Positions 48,264-57,692 of a stretch of 64,000 bases of DNA are shown here, piece by piece. The position numbers and the translations under genes were made by a program. The notes under the pieces are model-generated. The model searched no databases. It was not told the origin of the DNA and was given only the letters and a program-made list of their open reading frames with translations. Numbering within the stretch: the first letter of the stretch is position 1; each line of letters starts with the position of its first letter. This DNA is from Azorinus chamasolen (taxonomy: Eukaryota > Mollusca > Bivalvia > Cardiida > Solecurtidae): contig OY755247.1 in NCBI GenBank assembly GCA_963576725.1, positions 18,627,957-18,691,956 on the forward strand. The letters are read 5' to 3'.

Positions 48264-48409
48264 AGACAAAAACATCAACTAAATCGACCTTGAGCTTTGA
48301 GGAAAGCTTTGATTTTTATAGATGACAATCGCGCCAAATGCCAGGAATTATTTTCCCCTCCAGAACAAAACATTCTTTGACTCACCAGAGATACCATAAC
48401 CTTTTGAAC

Positions 48410-48607
48410 GTTGAATAGTCAAAGTGGAATAGTCCATCAATATAAAACTGTAGAGTCCATTCAATACGAAAGATTTAAATTCACTAGAAGATTTTGAATG
48501 ACAAACAGTGCAGACTCTGATCAAAGGGTTCTTGTAGGAGCCCTCTCATCTGGGTCTACACTGTTTGAAAATGCCAGTGCACTTGCTTCTCTGCATTAAA
48601 ATGATTG
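48410..48607 (+). mobile_element. HP8 MITE (reference copy)
   Basis: Left flank with TAGTCCATCAATATAAAAC and TTCAATACGAAAGATTTAAA. Hairpin about 48508-48575: GACAAACAGTGCAGACTCTG, AGGGTTCTTGTAGGAGCCCT, GGGTCTACACTGTTTG. Then AAATGCCAGTGCACTTGC and TGCATTAAAATGATTGA. Copies elsewhere end in TTTGAATGC or GCATTCAAAGGGTTAA, so ends are TTAACCCTTTGAATGC-like. Probable piggyBac-type MITE of older age, since all copies are eroded. Confidence 0.7.
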
Positions 48608-48806
48608 ACTCTTTGCATGCCAAGAAATTTTCTAATGTATAAATGGTTGTATGCAAAATTTTAAATTTTCTTCTATTTCTCCTCAAAGTTACAGTGCCAA
48701 ACAGTTTTGATCCTGATGAAATGCCAAGTCACTCAGCATCCTATCGGGATCAGAACTGTTTGCGTAGGATATCAAACGTGCCGCGATGCTAGTTGGCAAA
48801 GAGTTA
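48604..48806 (-). mobile_element. HP5 MITE, complete
   Basis: TTGACTCTTTGCATGCCAAG to GCTAGTTGGCAAAGAGTTAA. Palindrome CCAAACAGTTTTGATCCTG ... GGATCAGAACTGTTTGC. Confidence 0.85.
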
Positions 48807-48909
48807 ATTTGGCTCAATATTACGCCAGGTATTCTGCAACAGTATCTTCTGCTTGGAAAACAAACATACATTGTACTTTCAAACAACTACTGTGAGCAAA
48901 TGTTGAGTT

Positions 48910-49114
48910 TATATGTAATAATTACGCCTTCGCAAACAGAGTAGACCCAGATCAGATGGCTCCTGTGGGAGCCATCTGATCTGGGTATACTCTGTTTGCA
49001 TATGATATGATATAGATAAGATTCTACAGTTCCTGTATTCGTGAGCTACTATAACAATTGTTCTAATTAATATTCATGATTTCTTATATGAATATTCATG
49101 GAGTAAAGGGATAA
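48910..49114 (-). mobile_element. HP2a MITE, left end short
   Basis: ATTACGCCTTCGCAAACAG, apex GGCTCCTGTGGGAGCC with GATGG/CCATC on both arms, GGAGTAAAGGGATAA. Confidence 0.83.
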
Positions 49115-49336
49115 ACCCAGGGCTGTAAATAAGGCATACACTGATCCATCAAACACTATCATGCTGTTTCTTTTTACAGTCACCTCAATGAGTAACAGAA
49201 ATAAGGGTTTGATTGAGAAATATATACATGTATATTTTTTTAATTATCAATTTTTCATTTTTACTGCTTTAGTGCTGACAAGTCTTATCGGAAATAGAAG
49301 GAGCATGAAATCTGATCAGGGTCTATACTATCTGTC

Positions 49337-49572
49337 TTAACCCGTTCCTCCATAGGATATTTTTAGATCCAACCTCTTTGAATAAATCTACCCAAAAAGA
49401 GTATTAACTAGAGAAAAGGAAAAGTTTAGAATAGTGTAGTTTTGAAACCCTTGTCATAAATAGAGCATTTGCTCAGTATAGGAGCAAAATTAATGCTCTA
49501 TTTATAACAATGGTTTCATAAAGTGATTTTTTCAGAGGCGTAGAAAGACATATTTATGGAGGAAAGGTTTAA
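49337..49572 (+). mobile_element. HP1 MITE, complete
   Basis: TTAACCCGTTCCTCC to GGAGGAAAGGTTTAA. The apex has insertions (GCTCAGTATAGGAGC) and the right arm GCAAAATTAATGCTC, the same TTAA-containing variant as at 22.8 kb. Confidence 0.88.
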
Positions 49573-49886
49573 ATAAAATAATTCATTAAAATATGACTAA
49601 TAAAATAGATTGGACCTATGTTAAGACTTAATATTAAAACATCTTTTCTTCCTTTCCGACTGTTTTGCAAACTCAAAGGAAGTACATGTACTGTTGAATA
49701 CAATGTAACAAATTCATTGTCTTGCCACAAATGGCTTCAGCAAACTAATTACTACAGCTTCAGAACAGGTAATATCCACAGAGTGAGGGAGAGAAGAAAT
49801 TGACCACATACCTCTTCTGGTATGGTTCATTTGCTAAGAATGTACTAGACCTGAGGCATTCCTTAGAACCTGTCTCCAACAACCAA
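49573..49886. other. No recognisable gene or repeat
   Basis: Unidentified sequence. The 61-codon frame beginning at 49618 has no recognisable motif. Confidence 0.45.
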
Positions 49887-50118
49887 TTAACCCATTTTCT
49901 CTCATATTGATGCCTTTTGATGCCTACGTAAAAGTCACTTTCTGAAACAATTGTGATAAACAGAGCATTAGTTCCATAGTGGCAAATGCTCTATAATTCA
50001 TCACAATGGTTTCAATACTACACATTTCGAAACAAATTCTTACCTCTTGTTATTGCTCATTTTCGATAGATTTATTCAGAGGTGGGATCTAAAAATAGCC
50101 TATAAGGGAATGGGTTAA
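49887..50118 (-). mobile_element. HP1 MITE, diverged
   Basis: TTAACCCATTTTCTC to AAGGGAATGGGTTAA. Hairpin with many mismatches (TTAGTTCCATAGTGGCAAAT). Confidence 0.83.
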
Positions 50119-50123
50119 TGTCT

Positions 50124-50300
50124 TTAACCCTTTGAATATAGGAAATGAGTGTACTGGCTTTTGCAAAACAGTGTAAACCCAGATCGGAGCCCTCTGATCA
50201 GGGTCTGAACTTATTGTAATTCAAATTCCTCTCTAAAATTTCACACTTTCATAATGAATAGACTATATAGTTAAACACTTATGATCCATTCAGCAATCAA
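50124..50300 (-). mobile_element. HP8 MITE
   Basis: TTAACCCTTTGAATATAGG, AAACAGTGTAAACCCAGATC, shortened apex CGGAGCCCTCTG, TATAGTTAAACAC and GATCCATTCAG. Confidence 0.68.
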
Positions 50301-50337
50301 AGTGATGATAGCAGGACTCCTGGCCACTTAACCCTTT

Positions 50338-50408
50338 CTTCCATAAATACGCCCTACGCTTTTGCAAACAGAGAAGACCCAGATCAGGTGACTCCTGTAA
50401 ATAATGTG
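50338..50408 (-). repeat. HP2a left-half fragment
   Basis: TTAACCCTTTCTTCC, GCAAACAGAGAAGACCC, stops near the apex at GACTCCTGTAAAT. Confidence 0.7.
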
Positions 50409-50615
50409 CAGCATCACAAGGAAAAAGTAATGTTGGGTTTTTCAAATGTGCAAACTGTTAGAAATCAACTAACTAAACTGGGTTAACACTGCTTAGACAA
50501 TCATCAGTAACTGGAGTATTGTATTTCTATCCTGACAAAAAAGCCTAGGTCAGTCTAGGTCTAGACTAATAACAACACCACTGACAAGTCTCATTAACTG
50601 TTTGCATGTTGACAA
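50409..50615. other. No recognisable feature
   Basis: Short unidentified spacer with a doubled AGGTCTAGAC-like stretch near 50550-50570. Confidence 0.4.
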
Positions 50616-50892
50616 AGTTTTTTAAACATATCAGATGGCTCGATTCTGCCATGGCCAAACACTCGTGTGTCAATACGATCCATAAATACACCTTTCTACA
50701 CTTTTGCAAACAGAGTAGACTCGGATCAGACAGCTCCTGTAAGAGCCGTCTGATCTGGGTCTGCTCTGTTTGCTTATGTAATAATATAGATACGATTCTA
50801 CAGTTTCTGCCATGACCAAAATTTGCTGTGCCTTAATATGTGCTATTATTACAATTAATCTAATTAATATTCATAAGGTCATTTTATTTGTA
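50616..50892 (-). mobile_element. HP2a MITE behind an HP2a fragment
   Basis: A fragment (TATCAGATGGCTC joined to GATTCTGCCATGGCC) runs to about 50660. A longer copy follows: CGATCCATAAATACACC, apex CTCCTGTAAGAG, AATTAATATTCATAAGG. No right end. Confidence 0.7.
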
Positions 50893-51203
50893 AAGGTATT
50901 CAAACTTGTCCATAGTGCACTACAGATAAATTTATCTTAATAGCTAAATCTCAAGCACTGTGTTACAGTAGAAAAACAGAAATATGCAGTTATAAATACA
51001 ATAAGAAGGCAACACTTACAATTTATTGCTCCAAGGAAAAACAACAATCCCCCAGGCTCTCACTCACTCATCTAAAACAGTTGCTCCCTTCATCCAGCAC
51101 CATCCAACTGTGTAAAAAAATAAACCTTGATGGAAATCAGAGATCATCATCTTGGCAGGCTTGCTAATTTCTTCCCTAGCCTATACATGTACGTACATGT
51201 ATG
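50893..51203. other. No recognisable gene or repeat
   Basis: AT-rich unidentified sequence. Confidence 0.45.
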
Positions 51204-51611
51204 CAGTAAAACCACGCAAATCCAAACACATGATTTAAAGAATCATAATTAATTGGTCTTTTAGACATGTGATAGCTTAATGCAGGGTGACATTCAGGGA
51301 GCTTTCTGCATGACTTTTGTCCCGCATTAACCCTTTCCTGTTCTGTGTTTATTCCAAATTTCAATACCTGCTGAATATTCATGAACAAAATAGTTATAAT
51401 GAAACATGGAAGGTGGAACATTGTCCCATTTTAGAAAGAAAAGGAACCTATTTTTCAAATTCCATTAACGAACAGAGCAGACCCTGATCAGTCAGCTCCT
51501 ATAGGAGTCCTATAGCTCCTATTTGCAAATACGTAAAATCACATTTATAATGAGGGAAAGGGTTAAGTAACCATCTTTAGTGAAAAAGTTCCATTTAATG
51601 AGCTTTTACTG
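51204..51611. mobile_element. PG3 MITE split by HP2b
   Basis: CAGTAAAACCACGCAAATCC to GAGCTTTTACTG-TA. The palindrome is shortened (GCTTAATGCAGGGTGACATT, GCTTTCTGCATGAC). HP2b lies exactly in the TTAA of the right arm (CCCGCA-TTAA). Confidence 0.82.
51327..51566 (+). mobile_element. HP2b MITE, nested in PG3
   Basis: TTAACCCTTTCCTGTTC to GAGGGAAAGGGTTAA. The right hairpin arm is replaced by repeated CTCCTAT pieces. Confidence 0.84.
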
Positions 51612-51660
51612 TATCTTTTTTATGTTCAATGCAATTTATGATAAAGTGTGAATACAGTCT

Positions 51661-51838
51661 TGGGTCCATGCTTATAAAACTTTTAGTTGAGTCTGAGCTC
51701 GTTCTCAAGTTTTTGATTGGTCAGATTTGAGCCTTTGGCTCAAATCTGACCAATCAAAAGCTTGATAACTCAAATCTGACCAATCAAAAGCTTGAGAACG
51801 AACTCAGACTCAACTAAAAAGCTTTATAAGCATGGACC
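51661..51838. mobile_element. PAL4 palindromic element
   Basis: GGTCCATGCTTATAAAAC to GCTTTATAAGCATGGACC, apex GAGCCTTTGGCTC, right arm longer by one duplicated block. Confidence 0.87.
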
Positions 51839-51905
51839 TAGATCTAGGTATAACATCAAGTAACTCTGCGTATCTTTTAGGATTTCACCTGTTCCACTTT
51901 GAACC
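51839..51905. repeat. HP5-like fragment
   Basis: AGATCTAGGTATAACATC and AAGTAACTCTGCGTATC resemble part of the HP5 palindrome, again beside a PAL4. Confidence 0.45.
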
Positions 51906-51919
51906 AATTTTCTTATCTT

Positions 51920-52156
51920 TGAACCATTTACCCATAAATACGCCTTACTATGCTTTTGCAAACAGAGTAGACCCAGATCAGAGCCTTCTGATCAGGGTCT
52001 ACTCTGTTTGCTTATGATATAGTATAGATATGAGTCTTCAGTTTCTGCCACGGCCAAACATTCCTGTGCCCATGTACTATTATAGCAATTAATCTAGATA
52101 ATATTCATGTCAATATATCTTACATGAATATTCATGGAGTAACTGTAACAGGTTAA
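51920..52156 (-). mobile_element. HP2a MITE with collapsed apex
   Basis: TGAACCATTTACCCATAAA to GGAGTAACTGTAACAGGTTAA. Hairpin CAGATCAGAGCCTTCTGATC lacks the apical block. Confidence 0.8.
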
Positions 52157-52504
52157 AAGAAATTGAAGACAAATGTACTGTTAGAATCAAAACATTCTTT
52201 TTTTTTTAGATGTTCCTGTATTTCCAAAGATTCGTGGTTCCAAATTTTCTAAGTTTTCTCTTTTGGTCACAAAATAACGAAATAATAGTACAAACTTAGA
52301 ACTCCAACCACTCATATCCGGAATAAATCTGGGTAAACACAGTTCCAGAAGTTCGGGAAGAATCCAGCAGGCAGCATGCAAAGACTTCAAGCGATAATTA
52401 CCTTTACCTATGCCCCCAAATTGGTTATCAATCCAGACTCCAAGAAGCTAAATATTTACCAAATGGTCGCTGCTGGATAAACAAGGCAGTGTTTATCTCC
52501 TCGC
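52157..52504. other. No recognisable gene or repeat
   Basis: Unidentified. The short minus-strand frame at 52187-52390 shows no motif. Confidence 0.45.
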
Positions 52505-52712
52505 ACACAAGCAGCAAATTTGTGGTAATCTATGCAAACAGTTTGAACTCACATGAGACACTGTGTAACTTGGTCTCTCATCAGAATCAAAACTCTGTGC
52601 CACTCTGATTGCGTCTTTGAGGCAAAATGGAAGGAAAAAAATCACATTCAGAATTTTAGCAGGTGACAAATCTTGCAGACCACTTTTAATTAGTAAGCAA
52701 AGAGATAGTAAT
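52505..52712 (+). repeat. HP5 copy, ends eroded
   Basis: ATGCAAACAGTTTGAACTC, ACATGAGACACTGTGTAAC, CTCATCAGAATCAAAACTC, GACAAATCTTGCAGACC, GTAAGCAAAGAGATA. Confidence 0.68.
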
Positions 52713-52727
52713 TTATCTTAACCCTTT

Positions 52728-52805
52728 CCTCCATAAATACACCTTTCTACGCCTTTGCAAACAAAGTAGACCCAGATCAGACAGCACCTGCCTTGTTTGC
52801 TTGTC
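52728..52805 (-). repeat. HP2a left-half fragment
   Basis: TTAACCCTTTCCTCC, GCAAACAAAGTAGACCC, ends after GACAGCACCTGCC. Confidence 0.7.
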
Positions 52806-52874
52806 AACTCCACAAACTTATATAAATCTCTGTTCTGTAAATTCACTTCTACTTTTACTTATCAAAACATCTGA

Positions 52875-52945
52875 TCCGAGTGTCAAACAGTATAAGCCAA
52901 GATACTTGGAGTCTCATCTAGATCCAGATAATTTGTTACGGTATT
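52875..52945. repeat. HP5 palindrome fragment
   Basis: GTGTCAAACAGTATAAGCC and GTCTCATCTAGATCCAGAT. Confidence 0.5.
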
Positions 52946-52968
52946 GACCAAAATCCCCACATTAATGC

Positions 52969-53219
52969 TTAACCCTTCTCTTGCTGAATTTTAAAAAAAT
53001 ATTTCTCCTTCTTTACCCATGCCCTGTTGTTTAATTACATATATCTTCACTGTGTACAAGTATTTCGCTGTGCAGTCACTGCTGTGGAGTGCAATGGTTG
53101 CACAATCAACTTGTAAATAGTGCAGACCCTGATGAGACAGCTCCTGCAGGAGCTGTCTCATCTGGGTCTTCACTATTTACAGGTAGGTATATTGACACGA
53201 ATAGCAAGCGAAGGGTTAA
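52969..53219 (+). mobile_element. HP7 MITE, complete
   Basis: TTAACCCTTCTCTTGCTG to AGCAAGCGAAGGGTTAA. Hairpin with apex AGCTCCTGCAGGAGCT and both outer arms TGTAAATAGTG/CACTATTTACA intact. Confidence 0.9.
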
Positions 53220-53300
53220 CACGTTACTCCATAGATACGCTTTTCTACGCATTTTTGCAATGTAGGAGCTGTCTGACCAGGGCCTGCACTGTTTGCACTC
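53216..53300 (-). repeat. HP2a fragment, hairpin truncated
   Basis: TTAACACGTTACTCC, ACGCTTTTCTACGC, then TGTAGGAGCTGTCTGACC and TGCACTGTTTGC. Confidence 0.65.
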
Positions 53301-53388
53301 ATGATCTTTTAGGCACAAGTTTATCCTGCCTTTCATAGAAATAATGGCCAATATATACATACCAAAATACTGTTTGAGATGATAGGAG

Positions 53389-53617
53389 TTAATCCTTTCC
53401 TCCATAGATACGCCTTTCTACGCCTCTGTAATAACCACTTCTTGAAACCATTGTGATAAATAGTGTATTTGCTCCTATAGAAGCAAATGCTCTATTTATC
53501 ACAATGGTTTCAAACTACAAAATTCTAAAATTTTACTTTTCTCTAGTAAATGTTCCATTTGGGTAGATTCATTCAAAGAGGTTAGGTCTAAAAATACCCT
53601 ATGAAGGAAAGGGTTAA
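53389..53617 (-). mobile_element. HP1 MITE, complete
   Basis: TTAATCCTTTCCTCC to GAAGGAAAGGGTTAA. Hairpin apex TGCTCCTATAGAAGCA. Confidence 0.89.
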
Positions 53618-53649
53618 ACTCATAAATATTCATGGAGTAAAGGGTTAAG
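53618..53649 (-). repeat. HP2a terminal stub
   Basis: Only CATAAATATTCATGGAG and TAAAGGGTTAA remain, directly after HP1. Confidence 0.65.
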
Positions 53650-53791
53650 AGTATGTTTTTAATGATACTTGGTGAGGACATGAGCACCCATACAGAACAG
53701 GGAAAGCAAGTGATCGATTACATCCTGAGGAGATAATTCATGCGAAGTTTAGTCATATGCCATTCTACAATTCATTTAAACAATTTGTTCA

Positions 53792-54024
53792 TTAACCCAT
53801 TCCCACTTCGATTATTTTTAGACATAACCTCTTTGAAAAAGTCTAACCAAAAGGAGCATTTTCTAGAGAAAAGGATTTTTTTTTTTAGAATTGTGTAATT
53901 TTGAAACCATTCTGATTAATAGAGCATTTGCTCCTATGGAGCAAATGCTCTCCTTATCAGAATGATTTCTAAAAGTTACTTTTACAGAGGCGTCAAAAGG
54001 CGTCAATATGCAGGAATGGGTTAA
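53792..54024 (+). mobile_element. HP1 MITE, complete
   Basis: TTAACCCATTCCCACTTCG to CAGGAATGGGTTAA. Short apex TGCTCCTATGGAGCA; a run of T follows AGAAAAGGA. Confidence 0.87.
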
Positions 54025-54122
54025 AATCTATTTTTGTCTCCTGTGATCTACACATGCAGTAAACCCGAACCAATTAAATTCCTGTGTCTTATTCCAATAA
54101 GAGGTTTAGGAGAAGATGCTGT

Positions 54123-54630
54123 TTAACCCTTTACTCCATATTCAATGATGCAAGAAATAATGACACTATTGATATCAATTAGTTTAACCCTTTCCCTCAT
54201 ATAAACGTGTTTTCACGCATTTGCAAACAGAGTAGACCCAGATCAGACGGCTCCTAGAGGAGCCGTCTGATCAGGGTCTACTCTGTTTGCTTATAGAATT
54301 TTTAAAGATTTGTGTCTTTACTTTCTAAAATGGCTACAATATTCCACCTTCCATGTTTCATTTTAACTATTTTTTCCATGAATATTTAGTAGGTATTAAA
54401 ATTTGTAATAAACATAGAACAGGGAAAGGGTTAATGGCAAATGAACAGATGAACTTTATGGCACATGAACAGAATGATGAACTTTTAGCCATGACACTGA
54501 AACTGTAGCATCATATCGATATTATTTCATAAGCAGAACCTGATCAGATGACTTCTATTGGAGCCATCTGATCTGGGTCTACTCCGTTTGCAAAGGCATA
54601 GAAAGGCATATTTATGGAGTAACGGGTTAA
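54123..54630 (+). mobile_element. HP2a MITE split by HP2b
   Basis: Left 54123-54183 (TTAACCCTTTACTCC ... ATATCAATTAGT), right 54435-54630 (GGCAAATGAACAG to GGAGTAACGGGTTAA). Removing HP2b with one TTAA restores the ATTAGTTTAATGGC order expected of HP2a. GAACAGATGAAC/GAACAGAATGATGAAC is a short internal duplication. Confidence 0.87.
54184..54434 (-). mobile_element. HP2b MITE, complete, nested in HP2a
   Basis: TTAACCCTTTCCCTCAT to ACAGGGAAAGGGTTAA, exact TTAA on both sides. Apex CTCCTAGAGGAG. Confidence 0.91.
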
Positions 54631-54796
54631 AAGAAATATGCATTAGTGTCTATTTTTAGCTATTGTGACCGACCTATGCACTGAACTGGAACCCTTTATA
54701 TAACTTAGAGGACTAACTAAGGACCATCCCAGTGAAGTTTGGCCATGTTCCACTATGTATTTTGGAAAAGATGTTTAAAATTTAGATCCTCTGTAG

Positions 54797-54950
54797 ATGT
54801 ATAAATTATAACATTTTCAAAAATAACTTCTTTATTTCTCCACTGAACCCTATGTTGTGACCACTCTTTAGAATTGTCTCTAAGTCGAGACGATTCTAAA
54901 GAGTGGTCACAACATAAGGTTTGGTGGAGAAATGACGATTTTAGTAATTA
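54797..54950. mobile_element. PAL6 palindromic element (reference copy)
   Basis: Left TTCTCCACTGAACCC, CTATGTTGTGACCACTC and TTTAGAATTGTCTC. Centre TAAGTCGAGAC. Right is the mirror, GATTCTAAAGAGTGG, TCACAACATAAGGTTTG and GTGGAGAAATGACG. Outer flanks (TTTTCAAAAATAACTTC; GATTTTAGTAATTAA) are shared with other copies and not palindromic. Ends are uncertain and the class is unknown. No open frame. Confidence 0.85.
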
Positions 54951-55005
54951 ACCATTTCAATGTTCTATGTTTATTTCAAATTTCGATACCCATTGAATAT
55001 CTATG
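54951..55005 (+). repeat. HP2b left fragment
   Basis: CCATTTCAATGTTCTATG, TTTATTTCAAATTTCG, ATACCCATTGAATATC. Confidence 0.65.
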
Positions 55006-55049
55006 GCATTGTACCTATTTATTCAGTGGTTGTTTAAAAGACGGTAATT

Positions 55050-55123
55050 TTATTTCAATGCATACTGCCGGTATAACGAGGGTGCCATTGTAACAAATGC
55101 CGGTATAATGAGGGTTCACTGTA
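55050..55123. repeat. Pogo-like terminal repeat fragment
   Basis: CTGCCGGTATAACGAGGGTG and GCCGGTATAATGAGGGTTC lead to ACTGTA. Resembles a pogo/Tigger end different from PG1-PG4; the partner end is not seen. Confidence 0.5.
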
Positions 55124-55369
55124 CAAAGAGTTGATATGAAAGACATACGGCTCTTAATATCATAGACCACAAGAATTCAAAAGAAACACGCCCTATAGTC
55201 TACCCACCCTACAGTTTACTTTTCATGTTTATTAAATATTAAACAATCAATGTACTGACTTTTTTCTGGAAAGACATCACAGAAACGAATGTTTATGTAT
55301 GTCTTATGTCATGTTCAAGCTTTAAGAATAGAGCTGACAGATATCAGCTCAATGTTTACAGACCATGCA

Positions 55370-55598
55370 TTAACCCATTCCCTCATAGGCTATTTTTAGA
55401 TCCAACCATTTGGAATAAATCTACCAAAAAGGAGCATTAACTAGAGAAAAGGAAAATTTTAGGATTTTGTAGTTCGAAACCATTGTGATAAATAGAGCAT
55501 TTGCTCCTATAGGAGCAAATGCTCTATTTATCACAATGGTTTCATAAAGTGACTTTTACAGAGGCGTAGAAAGGCGTATTTATGGAGGAAATGGTTAA
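55370..55598 (+). mobile_element. HP1 MITE, complete (reference copy)
   Basis: A 229-bp element: TTAACCCATTCCCTCATAGG, AATAAATCTACC, GAGCATTAACTAGAG, then a 68-bp perfect palindrome starting GAAACCATTGTGATAAATAG (with GAGCATTTGCTCCTATAGG at its centre), then GTGACTTTTACAGAGGC, and GGAGGAAATGGTTAA. The two ends are near inverted repeats, but the flanks of the palindrome differ, giving the element a direction. TTAACCC ends and TTAA duplications point to piggyBac-type mobilisation. About 40 copies lie in this window in both orientations. No coding capacity. Confidence 0.92.
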
Positions 55599-55843
55599 AC
55601 CCTTTCTCTGTTGAATATTCATGTAAGACACACATTTTATCGGCTGATGTTTTTATAATGGCATAATTACCGTATATACACATAAAGATTTGATATTGGT
55701 AGTAACTGTAGAGTCAGATCTATCATAATTTCATCAGTAAACAGAGAAGACCCTTATCAGACAGCTCCTACAGGAGCCATCTGATCTTGGTCTACTCTGT
55801 TTGCAAAGGCAAAAAAAGGCACTTGTACTGAGGAAAGGGTTAA
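55595..55843 (+). mobile_element. HP2c MITE, complete
   Basis: TTAAACCCTTTCTCTG to GAGGAAAGGGTTAA, sharing TTAA with both neighbours. Apex GCTCCTACAGGAGC. Confidence 0.87.
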
Positions 55844-56215
55844 TCCTTTACTCCATAATTATGTCTTTCAAACTCATTTGCAAACAAAGTAGACCCAAAT
55901 CCTAAGGGACTTTAAACCCATTACCTCATAAGCTATTTTTAGATCCAACCACTTTGAATAAATTTACCGAAAAGGAGCATTAACTAGAGAAAAGGAAAAT
56001 TTAAGAATTTTGTAGTATGAAACCATTGTGATAAATAGAGCATTTGCTCCTATAGGAGCAAATGCTCTATTTATCACAATGGTTTCAACAGGTGACTTTT
56101 GCAGAGGCGTCAAAACTTTTAAGGCGTCAATATAAGGGACTTATTGGGAGCCATCTGATGAGGGTCTGCTGTGTGAGCTTGTGGTATTATACAGATCTGT
56201 GTCTACAGTTTCTGT
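55840..56215 (-). mobile_element. HP2a MITE split at its hairpin by HP1
   Basis: TTAATCCTTTACTCC and GCAAACAAAGTAGACCC reach AAATCCTAAGGGAC. After HP1, GGGAGCCATCTGATG and AGGGTCTGCTGTG resume. The insertion point is close to the hairpin apex. Confidence 0.72.
55912..56144 (+). mobile_element. HP1 MITE, nested
   Basis: TTAAACCCATTACCTC to AATATAAGGGACTTAT. Perfect palindrome with TATA apex. The right end is damaged by an AACTTTT insertion and loss of GAATGGG. Confidence 0.83.
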
Positions 56216-56328
56216 CATGCATATCAAAGTATTAAGGTTTAACCCTATCAATGCTGAATTTTCATATGGACTTAAATGCTAAATTTCAAACAGGACAACG
56301 TTCCTCAACATGAACATTCAGGGAAAAG

Positions 56329-56499
56329 AAATTCTACGCCTCTGTAAAAGTCACTTTATGAAACCATTGTGTTAAATAGAGCATTTGCTCCTATAGGAGC
56401 AAATGCTCTATTTATCACAATGGTTTCAAAACTACACAATTCTAAATATTTCCTTTTCTCTAGTAAATGCTCCTTTTCGGTAGATTGATTAAAAGAGGT
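56329..56499 (-). mobile_element. HP1 MITE, first of three in a row
   Basis: CTACGCCTCTGTAAAAGTC, perfect palindrome, AAAACTACACAATTC, GTAGATTGATTAAAAGAGG. Neither TTAA end is present. Confidence 0.85.
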
Positions 56500-56664
56500 T
56501 CAAATACACCTTTATATGCCTCTGTAATAACCACTTCTTGAAACCATTGTGATAAATAGAGCATTTGCTCCTATAGGAGCAAATGCTCTATTTATCACAA
56601 TGGTTTCAAAACTACACAATTCTAAACTTTTCCTTTTCTCTAGTAAATGCTCCTTTTCGGTAGA
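56500..56664 (-). mobile_element. HP1 MITE, second of three
   Basis: AATACACCTTTATATGCC, perfect palindrome, AAAACTACACAATTC, CTCCTTTTCGGTAGA. Cut where the third unit's spacer starts. Confidence 0.85.
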
Positions 56665-56710
56665 ATATTTGGCAACTTCAGGAACTGTACAATCAGATCT
56701 GTACTATTTC

Positions 56711-56916
56711 TTAACCAATTCCCTTATATTGACGCCTGTTTACGCCCTCTGCAAAAGTCACCTGTTGAAACCATTGTAATAAATAGAGCATTTGCTCCTA
56801 TAGGAGCAAATGCTCTATTTATCACAATGGTTTCAAAACCACACAATTCTAAACTTTTCCTTTTCTCTAGTAAATGCTCCTTTTCGGTAGATTGATTAAA
56901 AGAGGTTGTATCTTAA
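56711..56916 (-). mobile_element. HP1 MITE, third of three
   Basis: TTAACCAATTCCCTTATATTG, perfect palindrome, then the same GTAGATTGATTAAAAGAGG as the first unit. Confidence 0.87.
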
Positions 56917-56932
56917 AGAAAGGTGTAACATG

Positions 56933-57052
56933 CATGGCATATGACAAATTGTTCAGACCCTGATGAAAAGGCTCCTCTATGAACCCTCTGATGTGGGTCG
57001 TCACTGTTTGCAAAGGACATCAGTGACTCGCTCCCTGCACTGGAAGGGTTTA
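56933..57052 (+). repeat. HP8 copy
   Basis: GACAAATTGTTCAGACCCTG, AAGGCTCCTCTATGAACCC, GTCACTGTTTGC, CTGCACTGGAAGGGTTTAA. Confidence 0.6.
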
Positions 57053-57150
57053 AAACTTCAAATAAATATTTCAAGTCTTTTAGAAATCTGCAGTTTTTCA
57101 CTTCCAGTAATACTAAGAACTGCAATGTTAACATCATCATTTTTGTTGCT

Positions 57151-57230
57151 GACCATCTGATCAGGGTCTGCTGTTTGCATACGGTATAATATATATCTCA
57201 TCATTTGACAGTTTCTGCCTGAGCCAAAAT
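57151..57230 (-). repeat. HP2a interior fragment
   Basis: CATCTGATCAGGGTCTGCTG, GTATAATATATATCTC, GACAGTTTCTGCCTGAG. Confidence 0.65.
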
Positions 57231-57239
57231 GTATTATTG

Positions 57240-57425
57240 CTTACACAGAAAAACAGATAAAGATGCATACTCAAATACTAAAATTGTCATTTTCCCATCA
57301 AACCCAGTTTTCCAACCTATGTTGTAACCACTCAAAGAGACAATTCTAAAGAGTGGTAATGACATATTAGGTTTGGTGCAGAAATAAATATAATTTAATT
57401 TATGCATCTTATCTGGACCTCTGCT
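57240..57425. mobile_element. PAL6 palindromic element, diverged
   Basis: CAGATAAAGATGCATACTC, AAATACTAAAATTGTC, CCTATGTTGTAACCACTC, GACAATTCTAAAGAGTGG, ATCTTATCTGGACCTCTG. One central arm is short. Confidence 0.72.
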
Positions 57426-57663
57426 TAAATGAATATTCAGAACCCTCGTTTCATGTGAGCACTTGTTGAAACAACCGACCAAAAGTCAAGATTCAAAACA
57501 GAAGCAGGTGGTATTGGCAATAAATACCAATTTGGTTTTTTTCTGTACCCAGAACATGGGATTTGTGCCAAATACTATCTGGTAGGTAATAATAGAAACA
57601 AATATCCTTCTGAAATATCCTTCCACCTACTAAAATCCTCTCTGGTCCAAACATGACATCATT
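57426..57663. other. No recognisable feature
   Basis: Unidentified AT-rich stretch. Confidence 0.45.
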
Positions 57664-57692
57664 TAACCTTTTCACCGCTGAATTTTCACTGT

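Noticed and set aside
48689..48895. Overlapping open frames on both strands at 48.7 kb
   Set aside because: Both frames read through the HP5 palindrome, which is open on both strands by symmetry.
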